From Paenibacillus abyssi (GTDB lineage: Bacteria; Bacillota; Bacilli; Paenibacillales; Paenibacillaceae): DNA of 64,000 nucleotides. The notes beneath the pieces are model-generated. The model saw only the letters and a list, made by a program, of their open reading frames with translations, ran no database searches and was not told the DNA's origin. Positions 50,870-58,868 of this stretch are shown here, one piece after another. Numbering within the stretch: position 1 is the stretch's first letter; every line of letters begins with the position of its first letter. Both the position numbers and the translations under genes were made by a program. The stretch spans positions 1 to 64,000 of the forward strand of contig NZ_BMGR01000005.1 in assembly GCF_014640295.1 (NCBI RefSeq), written 5' to 3'.

Positions 50870-52685
50870 CTTCCTCATCCTCTCGGGGCAAATAGATTTC
50901 AACCTTGGTTCCCTTATCCATTTCACTTTCGATACGAAGTCCGTATTCCACACCGTAACGCAGCGCTATGCGTTGATGGACATTGCAAAGGCCAATGCTG
51001 GAACTGGTCGTATTCTCCTCCTGATCGAACAGCGCCTGTATCTCTTCAAGCCTTTCCCTGCTGATTCCCAGGCCGTTGTCCTGCACCGTAATCAGCGCCC
51101 CCGCTCCCGCAAAGCTTACCTTAAGCTGTATAAAGCCTTGCTCCTCCTTGCACTCGAGGCCGTGAATTACGGCGTTTTCGATAATCGGCTGAATGGTAAA
51201 AGGCGGGATCGGCAGCTTGTATAACGCCAGGTTCTCCACTTCAATGGCGTACTGCAGCCGGTCGCCGTAACGAAACCGCTGAATCTCCAAATAATCCACG
51301 ACGAAATCCAACTCATCCTTCAGCGGGATATTATCGGACTTGATGTTCAAGCTTCTCCGCATCAGCATCCCCAGCTGCTGAACGGCCGTGGAGATTTCCT
51401 GCTGCCCCGCCACATGCGCCTTCATGCGGATCGTCTCCAGCGTATTGAACAAAAAATGAGGATTGATTTGATTAGCCAGCATTTTGAATTTCATTTCTTT
51501 CTGCTTTAGCATCAGCTGATGCTTCTGCGAGTTTGTTTCCGAAACCTTCTGGACCAGATTTTTAATGCTTTGCACCATGTGATTAAAATGAGAAGCCAGC
51601 TGGCCGAATTCATCCCGGCCTTGAATCGTGGATGTGACATCGAGATTTCCAAGGGAGACGGTTTTGATCTCCATACATAATTTACGGATGCGCGAGCTCA
51701 GCTTCAGGGAGAAAAAATAGATGAGCACAGAGGATAACAGCAAGCTTCCGATCATGATCGCTATTGCCAATAATCCGGTTTTCTTCACATCTCTAAGAAT
51801 CGTTTCGTACGGAACCATGGCGACGACCGTTATGCCTGAAGCGCTGGTATCCGGAAGAAACCGGTCGACGATCGCTTTCATATGCTCGCCGTTGATCACC
51901 ACGTCAAAGGACGTTCTTCCGACAAACCCGCTCGTCATCGCGCGGAAATGCTCAGGGTCGAGTCCCGCCCCGCCGATGTTCCGGCCGATGAGAGCGGTAT
52001 CCTTGGCAGCTACAATCTTATCATTGTCGCTGATAATGAGCGTTTCATATTGCTCTTGGCTGATAATGTTGTCAAGCGCTTCCTGCTTCAGATTGACCAC
52101 CAGCACGCCGTAGATCGGCTCTTTCTTGCCGTAGGATATTTTTCGCGTAAGGCTCAGCGTCCTGCTGTTTTTGTTCAGCTCATCCACAACCAGATCCCAG
52201 CCGATCAGCCCGTTGTTCTCGAGCGCTTCGCGGTGCCAAGCCGTATTGCGTACGGAAGCATCGGATTGCAGCAGGCCCCAGCGATCCAGCACGGTCGGAT
52301 TATTGGAGTACACGCGGATCGAGTTTATCTCGTCGTACAGACGCTCGTTATCCGTAAACTCATTGTAAGATGTATACGCTTTCACATTATCCCAAGCCGA
52401 TTCGTACCGTGTCGTAACCAGCTGCTTCAGTTCCTGGTCCAGCTGCACTTTATGCGAGATGACAATCGGAACGTTAAGCAAGTCCGTCGTGCGTTTGAGA
52501 ATCTTGTCGACATTGTTCTCGGTTTGTTCAATGGCGCGGGTAACCGCACTATTGTACAGCGTATAGGTGAATATAGCGCCCGCAATGGCCAGCGGAATAA
52601 CGACAACGACAAAAAACGAGATAATCAGCTTCTTCCGCAACAGCATATTATCGATCCGATTAACGATACTGCTCAGGAAGGACAT
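50844..52685 (-). CDS. YesM-type sensor histidine kinase
   Basis: 613 residues. Membrane helices at about 18-40 and 300-325 flank an extracellular sensor domain; a HAMP region lies at about 325-380. The phospho-His motif is ANQINPHFLFNTLETI near residue 410, with PIIENAVIHGLE and QDNGLGIS forming the ATP site. GGAGGG precedes ATG. It is the first gene of the pair and phosphorylates the overlapping YesN-type regulator. The stimulus is presumably the saccharide handled by the LplABC set. Confidence 0.93.
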   Translation of the reverse strand: MSFLSSIVNRIDNMLLRKKLIISFFVVVVIPLAIAGAIFTYTLYNSAVTRAIEQTENNVDKILKRTTDLLNVPIVISHKVQLDQELKQLVTTRYESAWDNVKAYTSYNEFTDNERLYDEINSIRVYSNNPTVLDRWGLLQSDASVRNTAWHREALENNGLIGWDLVVDELNKNSRTLSLTRKISYGKKEPIYGVLVVNLKQEALDNIISQEQYETLIISDNDKIVAAKDTALIGRNIGGAGLDPEHFRAMTSGFVGRTSFDVVINGEHMKAIVDRFLPDTSASGITVVAMVPYETILRDVKKTGLLAIAIMIGSLLLSSVLIYFFSLKLSSRIRKLCMEIKTVSLGNLDVTSTIQGRDEFGQLASHFNHMVQSIKNLVQKVSETNSQKHQLMLKQKEMKFKMLANQINPHFLFNTLETIRMKAHVAGQQEISTAVQQLGMLMRRSLNIKSDNIPLKDELDFVVDYLEIQRFRYGDRLQYAIEVENLALYKLPIPPFTIQPIIENAVIHGLECKEEQGFIQLKVSFAGAGALITVQDNGLGISRERLEEIQALFDQEENTTSSSIGLCNVHQRIALRYGVEYGLRIESEMDKGTKVEIYLPREDEEVVQSASSR

Positions 52686-52880
52686 TCACACCAACCCTCC
52701 GTCTCTTTGGATTAATGCTGCTTTTACTAACTTTCGATTGTAGCTTCATCATATCACGGTTTTTGCTAAAACTCATCCGTTATGGAGGGAAATCTTTATT
52801 TCCTGATCCTGTCCGCTTGCCGATTCATCATCCTTTGCTTGGAAGCTTGTTTTCCTTGGGCTGGAACGAAAAAATGATAA

Positions 52881-52997
52881 AAAGGACCCGAAGCCACTTC
52901 AGCCGCAGCCATTGCTGTCGGTTGGAGAAGCTTCGAGCCCATATGGATTGTCCTGGGTGCTCTGGCTATCGGTATCGTTCAAGCCCTTATTCCTTAA
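52881..52997 (+). pseudogene. C-terminal remnant of a membrane protein
   Basis: Just after in-frame TGA and TAA codons, a plus-strand frame reads KGPEATSAAAIAVGWRSF then EPIWIVLGALAIGIVQALIP and a stop at 52997. One clean membrane helix ending in a short tail is the usual close of a transporter. No ribosome site or start is present, and it overlaps the last bases of the convergent rhodanese gene. The parent family is not certain; a chromate-transporter-like end is one guess. The rest of the gap 52686-52880 shows no gene. Confidence 0.35.
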
Positions 52998-53643
52998 TAA
53001 TCCAGGGCACTGTTCCAAATTCATGCTCTACATATTCACACAAACCGAAGATTCCGGTTTGGATGACACGCAAGTCTGTATAACCGCTCTCAAGCAAATA
53101 TTCTGCAGCAAAGCTCGAACGTATCCCTTGTGAACAGATTATATAGTACATTTCCGACGGGCGAAGGGAATCCAACCGTTCAGGCAAATGCCTTAGCGGT
53201 ATGGAAACGCTTCCTAAAAGCTTTACTTTATGGAATTCCCATTCCTCCCGCACATCGATGATGTGTCCTTCGAAATGCGGTGATTGATATAGCCTAACGA
53301 ATTCTTTAGGGTACATGTCGTACTCGTGCCCGTATTCATCGCCATGGTCATGATGATGGTCATGATGGTGGTCATGATCATGATGATGTTCTTGATCATG
53401 ACCGTGGTGATGTTCGTGATGATGTTCTTGATCATGACCGTGGTGATGTTCGTGATGCTGGTGATCATGGTGATGGTGATGATCGTGGTCATGGTCGTTA
53501 TGTGCATGACCGTCATGGTGGTGATTATGGTCATGATCGTGATGTGTGTGGCCTTCTTGATGGTGGTCATGATGGTGGTCGTGATCATGATGGGCGTGTT
53601 GATGTCCCCCAATGAGCTGAAAGCGCGGTTTTCGTTGATCCAT
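52987..53643 (-). CDS. rhodanese-domain protein with long His/Asp-rich N-terminal region
   Basis: 218 residues. Residues 14-105 consist almost wholly of His, Asp, Glu and Gly, with roughly half His. A single rhodanese domain (about 112-212) follows: HIIDVREEWEFHKVKLLGSV, then the active-site loop YIICSQGIRSS with Cys170. Rhodaneses carry sulfur as a persulfide; the His region should bind several Zn, Ni or Co ions, so storage or transfer of a metal is possible. AAGGGG precedes ATG. Part of the His region is a fresh DNA duplication. It is monocistronic. Confidence 0.88.
   Translation of the reverse strand: MDQRKPRFQLIGGHQHAHHDHDHHHDHHQEGHTHHDHDHNHHHDGHAHNDHDHDHHHHHDHQHHEHHHGHDQEHHHEHHHGHDQEHHHDHDHHHDHHHDHGDEYGHEYDMYPKEFVRLYQSPHFEGHIIDVREEWEFHKVKLLGSVSIPLRHLPERLDSLRPSEMYYIICSQGIRSSFAAEYLLESGYTDLRVIQTGIFGLCEYVEHEFGTVPWIIKE
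53385..53456 (-). repeat. 36-bp perfect tandem duplication inside the His-rich region
   Basis: Two adjacent identical 36-bp copies (53385-53420 and 53421-53456), in frame, encode a duplicated 12-residue His/Glu/Gly/Asp block. Perfect identity suggests a recent slippage event and probable length variation between strains. The surrounding DNA is itself built of CAT/GTG-rich triplets. Confidence 0.85.
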
Positions 53644-53796
53644 AGTTATTGTGCTTCCCCTTTACGTCAGAATCATAGCGATTTCAATACGAAGTCCTTT
53701 TTTCACTCTAGCAGAAATAAGCAACTATATTAAGGGCTTCGTTCCGCCATGCGGCATTTTTTTTCAATTAGCTCTCGTAAAGATCCTTATCGTTAA

Positions 53797-55077
53797 TTAG
53801 CCTGAGGCTGAAGGGGCCGCATCCTTTTTGTTCGTTGTCTGATTCGGCATAAAGAAAATGAGGAAATTGGCAATAACGATCGTTGCGGCAACAAAGTAAA
53901 ATGTCGAGAACAATCCGAAACGATCCGCAACCAGGCCGGCCGCGGTCGGGGCCAATGCGCTGAACATCGCTTGTACGCCGAACAACAATCCGATGCTTGT
54001 TCCGGCCATTTTCTTAGGTGTAGAGTCCATAAGCCACGCCTGCATGACAGGGCGAATCGCGTACAGGAAAAAACCGAGCACCGCAATAAACACGACGAAA
54101 AACTTGGAATTCGGCGCTGCGGCCATGACGACCAGGACCGCTGCCGTCATGAGCATACTGGCCATAATAATTCGCTTTCTACCCAAACGATCCGATAGCG
54201 TCCCGGATATCGGCGCAGCGATCAAGCCGGCAAGCTGCAGGACGAATAAGGCGACTCCAAGCATCGCTTCCGAAAACATCAGCTCATAGAACAAATAGAG
54301 CGGCAAAAATGTATTCAGCGCGTTCTGCGTCATCGAGCGAAAGCCGGAGCTGCTTGAAATAATAAGCAGATTCCGGTTTTTCAGCAGCGACTTCAGACCG
54401 CTAAAGTATTCTTTAAAGCTCATGCCTTCTTTAGCTTTGGTCGTATCTGCCGCTTTTCCGGTTCCGGTATCCGCTTCCTTCTTATCCTTCTTTACCACGT
54501 ACAGATTTCGCAGAAAAAAGAGAATCGCTAAGGCAATAAAAACGCCGGGTACAACATTAAAAGCAACAACCTGCCTCCAATCAAGCACCGCGAGAATCGA
54601 GCCGATCGCAAGCGGCGCCAATGCATCGCCGACGTTCGCACCTACCGAATGGATAGACAGGACGAAGCCTTTGCGATCTGGAAACCGCTGCGCCAATGTA
54701 GGAATAGCCGTCGGATGCCATAGATTATTTCCAATACCGACCAGTGCGACACAAACGAGCAAGAACCAATAATTTTGCGTAAAACTCATCAAGAGATAGG
54801 GGAACCCTACCCAAAACAACGATGTCGCCAGCAGCAGCGATTTCCGGCCGACCATATCAACTAACATCCCGCTGGGGACATTGGAGATCGAGCTGGCGAT
54901 ATACTGGCAGGAAATGATGAATCCGATCTGCGTGTACGTCAGTCCCAGCTCTTTCCCGATAATCGGCAATAGCAAATAAAATGTGGCAGGATACCAATGG
55001 GTTAATCCATGCCCAATCGTGATCATCCATACTTCCTTTAACGATCGCTGCTCTCGAATCTCGGCCTCTTTCTCCAT
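53797..55077 (-). CDS. MFS transporter, last gene of the cupin/EutA cluster
   Basis: 426 residues, 12 membrane helices, GGGG site before ATG. Starts with an acidic cytoplasmic tail, then ITIGHGLTHWYPATFYLLLP; loop 2-3 motif GMLVDMVGRKSLLLA and loop 8-9 motif GTLSDRLGRKRIIM are both intact. The architecture recalls fosmidomycin-resistance-like and related drug/organic-acid MFS proteins. It is the last gene of the operon starting near 64 kb, 34 bp after the small nucleotide-binding-domain gene. It may export a product or bring in a second substrate. Confidence 0.86.
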   Translation of the reverse strand: MEKEAEIREQRSLKEVWMITIGHGLTHWYPATFYLLLPIIGKELGLTYTQIGFIISCQYIASSISNVPSGMLVDMVGRKSLLLATSLFWVGFPYLLMSFTQNYWFLLVCVALVGIGNNLWHPTAIPTLAQRFPDRKGFVLSIHSVGANVGDALAPLAIGSILAVLDWRQVVAFNVVPGVFIALAILFFLRNLYVVKKDKKEADTGTGKAADTTKAKEGMSFKEYFSGLKSLLKNRNLLIISSSSGFRSMTQNALNTFLPLYLFYELMFSEAMLGVALFVLQLAGLIAAPISGTLSDRLGRKRIIMASMLMTAAVLVVMAAAPNSKFFVVFIAVLGFFLYAIRPVMQAWLMDSTPKKMAGTSIGLLFGVQAMFSALAPTAAGLVADRFGLFSTFYFVAATIVIANFLIFFMPNQTTNKKDAAPSASG

Positions 55078-55111
55078 GGGCGTATCCCCTTATTCCAGAA
55101 GTTCCGATCCT

Positions 55112-55345
55112 TTAATACCACACCTGGATGACATCCGCCTGATCCACAGCCTTCAACAGGTTGCTGACGGGAAAGCCGTCCTTCTCCGCTGCGGACCAAA
55201 ATGGATCACCTTCTCTCAAGCCAATCACAACATCAATCCCTCTGCTGCGCAATCTCCTCGCTTGATCTTGGCCGTCCTCATTGTACCCCAGAATAGCAAC
55301 AACTCTTTGGTCCAAATAATTGTTCATCAGCGTCTGCGTCATCAT
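55112..55345 (-). CDS. stand-alone ketol-acid reductoisomerase N-terminal-like domain
   Basis: 77 residues from the ATG at 55345, with a GAGGAG site; a longer frame upstream has none. The sequence RLRSRGIDVVIGLREG, then AAEKDGFPV and KAVDQADVIQVWY, follows the start of ketol-acid reductoisomerase (IlvC) nucleotide-binding domains closely. The Gly-rich loop is GYNEDG where IlvC has GYGSQG, so the central Gly is lost. The protein stops where IlvC would continue with LLPD, and the whole catalytic knotted domain is absent. It has a regular stop and a good start, so it looks maintained rather than broken. Confidence 0.75.
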   Translation of the reverse strand: MMTQTLMNNYLDQRVVAILGYNEDGQDQARRLRSRGIDVVIGLREGDPFWSAAEKDGFPVSNLLKAVDQADVIQVWY

Positions 55346-55415
55346 ATCACCGTCTCCTCTCCCGTTTATCTCTAAGATACGATCATACATCTTTGCATAT
55401 AAGCCATTTGTTCTT

Positions 55416-56108
55416 TTATACGGAACGCTTCAGCTTGGCATATTCATAGTCCCATACTTTTCGGAGCAGATTGGGCTTCCAAAGATGACCTGCCATCGTC
55501 TCCCGCTCCTCTGCGGTGAGCGGGTTCACTGCTCCTAGCTGGGAAGCTAAGTATTGGCGCTCGGCATTGTCCTCCAAGTAACAAGCAAGCGCGAACGTTT
55601 CCATGATCCCTTCCGCCGCAATGACTGCGCCATGGGATCGCAGCAGCGCAATCCGGTGAGCGCCCAGCGTATTGGCCACCCGATTCCCCATCTCAGGCGT
55701 ATTAACGGAGAGCGAAGTCGGAAAATATTGAATTTCCCCGAGTACGGCCGCCTGATTCATGACGATCTCAATCGGCACACCTGCAATTGTAAATAAAGTG
55801 GACCATTTGGGATGGGGGTGCGCGATAGCCCCGACATCGTGCCGCTTTTTATAAATTTCTGTGTGCAAATGGCATTCCATCGGCGGAGGGGCACTCCCTT
55901 CCATCAGCTTGCCCTCCAGATCGATCATAACAATATCACTCACCGTTAAAGCGCTTCTAATCGACGCCCCGGAATTGATCCAGATATAATCCGAGTCCGG
56001 GACGCGCATGCTAAAATGGCCGTTACAATCGAATATTCCTGCCTGCTCCAGCATTAAGATCGCATCTGCCAACTGCTGCTTTAACGATTCATCGCTCAAT
56101 GGGATCAC
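55416..56108 (-). CDS. class II aldolase/adducin-family protein (aldolase or decarboxylase)
   Basis: 230 residues from a GTG with GGAGG 7 bp upstream. Zinc ligands are seen at His97 and His99 (AHPHPK) and His159 (LLRSHGAV), with the expected acid Glu78 (PPMECHLHTEIY). NGHFSMRVP near 29-37 is the usual phosphate-loop region but without the Ser/Thr-rich pattern of fuculose aldolases, so a non-phosphorylated substrate is likely. The family includes aldolases and dihydroxy-aromatic decarboxylases. It lies 26 bp after the eutA-like gene. Confidence 0.85.
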   Translation of the reverse strand: MIPLSDESLKQQLADAILMLEQAGIFDCNGHFSMRVPDSDYIWINSGASIRSALTVSDIVMIDLEGKLMEGSAPPPMECHLHTEIYKKRHDVGAIAHPHPKWSTLFTIAGVPIEIVMNQAAVLGEIQYFPTSLSVNTPEMGNRVANTLGAHRIALLRSHGAVIAAEGIMETFALACYLEDNAERQYLASQLGAVNPLTAEERETMAGHLWKPNLLRKVWDYEYAKLKRSV

Positions 56109-56134
56109 CAGCCCTCCTCCAAGTCAATGTCTGC

Positions 56135-57658
56135 TTACATCCGGAATAAAAGTGATTTCACCGTTACCGGGACCGTCATCGAAGGCTCGAGCTGCTGGCC
56201 GATATCGATAAAATCGAAATCCTGCAGCATAATGCCGTCGATCGACACAATCGGATTAGAAAGCTTCAGCTCCTCGTGCAGTATACTGCCGACCGTACGG
56301 GCCAGATCGCCATCGAGCACGATCAAGAGCGGACGGCCGCCGGCAATCGTACGCTGCAAGCCGTCCACGATGCCTTCAGCCAGCGCGCGTACTCTTCCGT
56401 ATTCTGGAGTCCCCTTCCAATGAAAGGCGAGCGCAATATCGGCCTTGCCTTCCTGAATGCCGAATGATTTCAGGTGGAAGCGAATCGATTCCGCAAGTTC
56501 CTCCGGATTAATCTCGCCCTCCAACTCGAATTCGGGCTTTAATACCTGTACATTCTTCTTGGGGAGCAGCGAGTGGTCGGAAATATAATTCGTGTTGCCG
56601 CTGATCTGTACCGTATATTCGGAGGCACCGACAACCGTTGCGCGCATGCATTCTCCCGCCGGCAGCACTTCCCAGGGAAAACGGGAGTTGTCAAACAATT
56701 TATGAAAAGCCTGACCCAGATACAGTCCCAGATCGCCAAAATCCCTTTCTTCACGTTCATAGATAAACTCCGCAACTCCGCCCGAGAACATCACGCCGTC
56801 GATGCGCCCCAGATCCTGCAGCTCCGGTGTTAAGTAGAGATCCCGGCATCTGTCCGACAACGGCCGCTGAGCAATACAATCGACAACCGCCTGTGCCATC
56901 CAATCCCCCATCGCCTGCAGTTGGTCCGGCGTCACGCGATCGCCCAGCTGAAGCCTATATCCTGCCCGCTCGGCGATGCTCGCACCGCCCGGATCCAGAC
57001 GGACGATGACACCCTCTTCATCCGTGACAACAAGCCGTCCGCCGATATAGATTGCTGCCGTTTGCGTCACCTTCCCCTTCTCCACAACTGCCAGCTTTGT
57101 CGTGCCGCCGCCCATATCGATGTTCAGAATCCGCTCATTCTTATCATAGGATCGCCTTGCCGCTCCCGAACCGAAGGCTGCAAGCTGGGCTTCCATATTA
57201 TGTCCGGCCGTAGCGCAGACGAAATTGCCCACCTTCTCCGCAAGCGCATCTCCGATCGCTTGTGCATTCTCCCTGCGGATTGCTTCTCCGGTTAAAATGA
57301 CCGCCCCCGTATGAACAGCCTCCGCGTTCATATCAGCCTGCTTGTATGCATCATCGACAATCCGGGCAATTTCCTCATGGTCGATGCGGCTGTTGTCTGA
57401 ATAAGGCGTGAAGGATACCGGCGAGCGATAAAAAGAGCCTCTGCCGACGACAACATACCGGCTGGACAGATCCTCCCCTCTGCGGGCCAACTGCAGCTTG
57501 GAGAAGATGAGCTGGGTTCCGGCGGAGCCGATATCAATCCCTACGGTGTTTAATTCAATGTGGTCGGAGATCCATAACATGTTATTATCCAGATCATGGT
57601 CGTGATCTTCATCATCATGCACATGCCCATACGGGCCATCGTGATAAAAGAGGCGCAA
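56135..57658 (-). CDS. eutA: EutA-type reactivating factor homologue
   Basis: 507 residues from a TTG with AAAGGAG 9 bp upstream. After a His/Asp-rich N-terminal strip (about 6-25) comes an ASKHA fold: VGIDIGSAGTQLIFSKL, AVILTGEAIRRENA, NFVCATAGHNMEAQLA, NIDMGGGTTKLAVV, MFSGGVAEFIY. The end VPVTVKSLLF matches E. coli EutA. EutA uses ATP to free damaged B12 from ethanolamine ammonia-lyase. Neither eutB nor eutC nor any B12 enzyme is encoded in the window, so the client is unknown. It follows the bicupin gene after a hairpin. Confidence 0.85.
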   Translation of the reverse strand: MRLFYHDGPYGHVHDDEDHDHDLDNNMLWISDHIELNTVGIDIGSAGTQLIFSKLQLARRGEDLSSRYVVVGRGSFYRSPVSFTPYSDNSRIDHEEIARIVDDAYKQADMNAEAVHTGAVILTGEAIRRENAQAIGDALAEKVGNFVCATAGHNMEAQLAAFGSGAARRSYDKNERILNIDMGGGTTKLAVVEKGKVTQTAAIYIGGRLVVTDEEGVIVRLDPGGASIAERAGYRLQLGDRVTPDQLQAMGDWMAQAVVDCIAQRPLSDRCRDLYLTPELQDLGRIDGVMFSGGVAEFIYEREERDFGDLGLYLGQAFHKLFDNSRFPWEVLPAGECMRATVVGASEYTVQISGNTNYISDHSLLPKKNVQVLKPEFELEGEINPEELAESIRFHLKSFGIQEGKADIALAFHWKGTPEYGRVRALAEGIVDGLQRTIAGGRPLLIVLDGDLARTVGSILHEELKLSNPIVSIDGIMLQDFDFIDIGQQLEPSMTVPVTVKSLLFRM

Positions 57659-57681
57659 TCGCTTCAGCTCCTTTACTTTAA

Positions 57682-57722
57682 AGAACGCCGAACAGCCGCT
57701 GGCCGCGGTGTTTCGGCGTTCT
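57682..57722 (-). terminator. intercistronic hairpin between bicupin and eutA-like genes
   Basis: Perfect 11-bp stem AGAACGCCGAA / TTCGGCGTTCT around an internal loop that includes a smaller GGCC-type fold, inside the 78-bp gap. The following minus-strand DNA is TTAAAGTAAAG, with no long U run. It may partly end or stabilise the upstream mRNA, giving different levels of the bicupin and the EutA homologue. Confidence 0.7.
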
Positions 57723-57736
57723 GGATATTGGGATAA

Positions 57737-58852
57737 TTACGGCTTCGGCGGCAGATCCGCCAGCTCTGAATCGTAAGCTTTTTCCATTTCAGGCTCCAGT
57801 CCGATCTTGGCCAATTCATCCCTGAACATATCCCGGATACTTTGATGCTCATCGGCATAATCGATCTGGTCGCCGCCAACGCGCTGGCTGATCCACGCTT
57901 TCGGCACGCCCTGCTCATTACGGATCGATGTTCCCTCATACTTAAGCGCCAAATAGCGAGCCGGTGCATTGCCGGTATTGAAGTGCTGGTGATACCACAG
58001 ATTCGGCGGCACAATCATGCTGCCCTCCCGCCAGTCGTACCGATGCATATTGTCAGGATCCAGTCCCATCAAGCTGTACCCTTCCCCGCTTAGAATAATA
58101 ACGTGCGCACCAGGGCCATGACGATGGCATTTCTTGTACGTCGCAACCGGAAACTGTGAAATATGGCTGTTCATCGAGCCCTTTGCCATATTGAAACGAA
58201 TATGACCGCCCCCTGCTCCGCGTTCTTTGGCGTGGATCAGCGGAATGTTGATCGCATCGGCCACAAAGTTCGTTTCCAGCAGCAGCCCCTTCTGTACGCC
58301 TTCATTACTGAAATAATCCGGATCCCCATTAAAGCGGTTCTTAAAGTCGTAAGCCGTGTTAAAAATAAAATTATCGTCGTCGTACAAATTGATCACGATC
58401 GGTGAATTCGTCACTGCAAGAAATCTGGCAGCCTCTTGGCCCGATCCATTAAAATGCTGATGCCAAGTGTTCAGCGGAATCGCAAACAACGAACCTGCCT
58501 GCCATTCAAACGTAATGCGCTTACCTTCATCATTCCATACGGTCGTAGAGCCTCTTCCATCGAGCACATAGATCATTTCTTCATAGAGCTGGCGCTGCGG
58601 CGCCAGCTTCCCTCCCAAGGGAATCTCGCATACATAACAATCGTTGGAGTGGCGTGAAGCCTCGTGGTTAATATAGACGCCTGCTCCGCCTCTGCGTGCC
58701 CATGGCTTCAACTCCACTGTGTGCAGGTTTGGAATGTAGTGGCCGCTGATGATCTCCAATCCTTCATTTTTCACCCATTTAGAATAAGCGGACTCTTTCT
58801 CCGTTGCGAACTTTTTGGCTAAATCCTCGGATACCCTTGCATCTAATGCCAT
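57737..58852 (-). CDS. bicupin protein linked to EutA homologue
   Basis: 371 residues from the ATG at 58852 (AAGGGGG upstream). Two cupin barrels: the first at about 75-150 (RQLYEEMIYVLDGRGSTTVW, later NTWHQHFNGSG) and the second at about 250-330 (YKKCHRHGPGAHVIILSGEG, later NLWYHQHFNTG). Each has the His/Glu-type metal motif pair, and cupin 2 shows an HRHGPG ligand set. The shape is like gentisate 1,2-dioxygenase-type bicupins. I recall similar proteins being named ethanolamine ammonia-lyase-activating, from gene proximity alone. It may be a ring- or C-C-cleaving dioxygenase. Confidence 0.8.
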   Translation of the reverse strand: MALDARVSEDLAKKFATEKESAYSKWVKNEGLEIISGHYIPNLHTVELKPWARRGGAGVYINHEASRHSNDCYVCEIPLGGKLAPQRQLYEEMIYVLDGRGSTTVWNDEGKRITFEWQAGSLFAIPLNTWHQHFNGSGQEAARFLAVTNSPIVINLYDDDNFIFNTAYDFKNRFNGDPDYFSNEGVQKGLLLETNFVADAINIPLIHAKERGAGGGHIRFNMAKGSMNSHISQFPVATYKKCHRHGPGAHVIILSGEGYSLMGLDPDNMHRYDWREGSMIVPPNLWYHQHFNTGNAPARYLALKYEGTSIRNEQGVPKAWISQRVGGDQIDYADEHQSIRDMFRDELAKIGLEPEMEKAYDSELADLPPKP

Positions 58853-58868
58853 ATGATCTGCCCCCTTC

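Noticed and set aside
53340-53600. Repeat region considered as a CRISPR array
   Set aside because: Repeats are adjacent, in frame and codon-like, with no unique spacers; they encode His-rich protein.
53326-53733. Met/Val-rich plus-strand frame opposite the His-rich rhodanese tail
   Set aside because: It is the complement of CAT/CAC-rich codons; the composition is an artefact and there is no signal or ribosome site.
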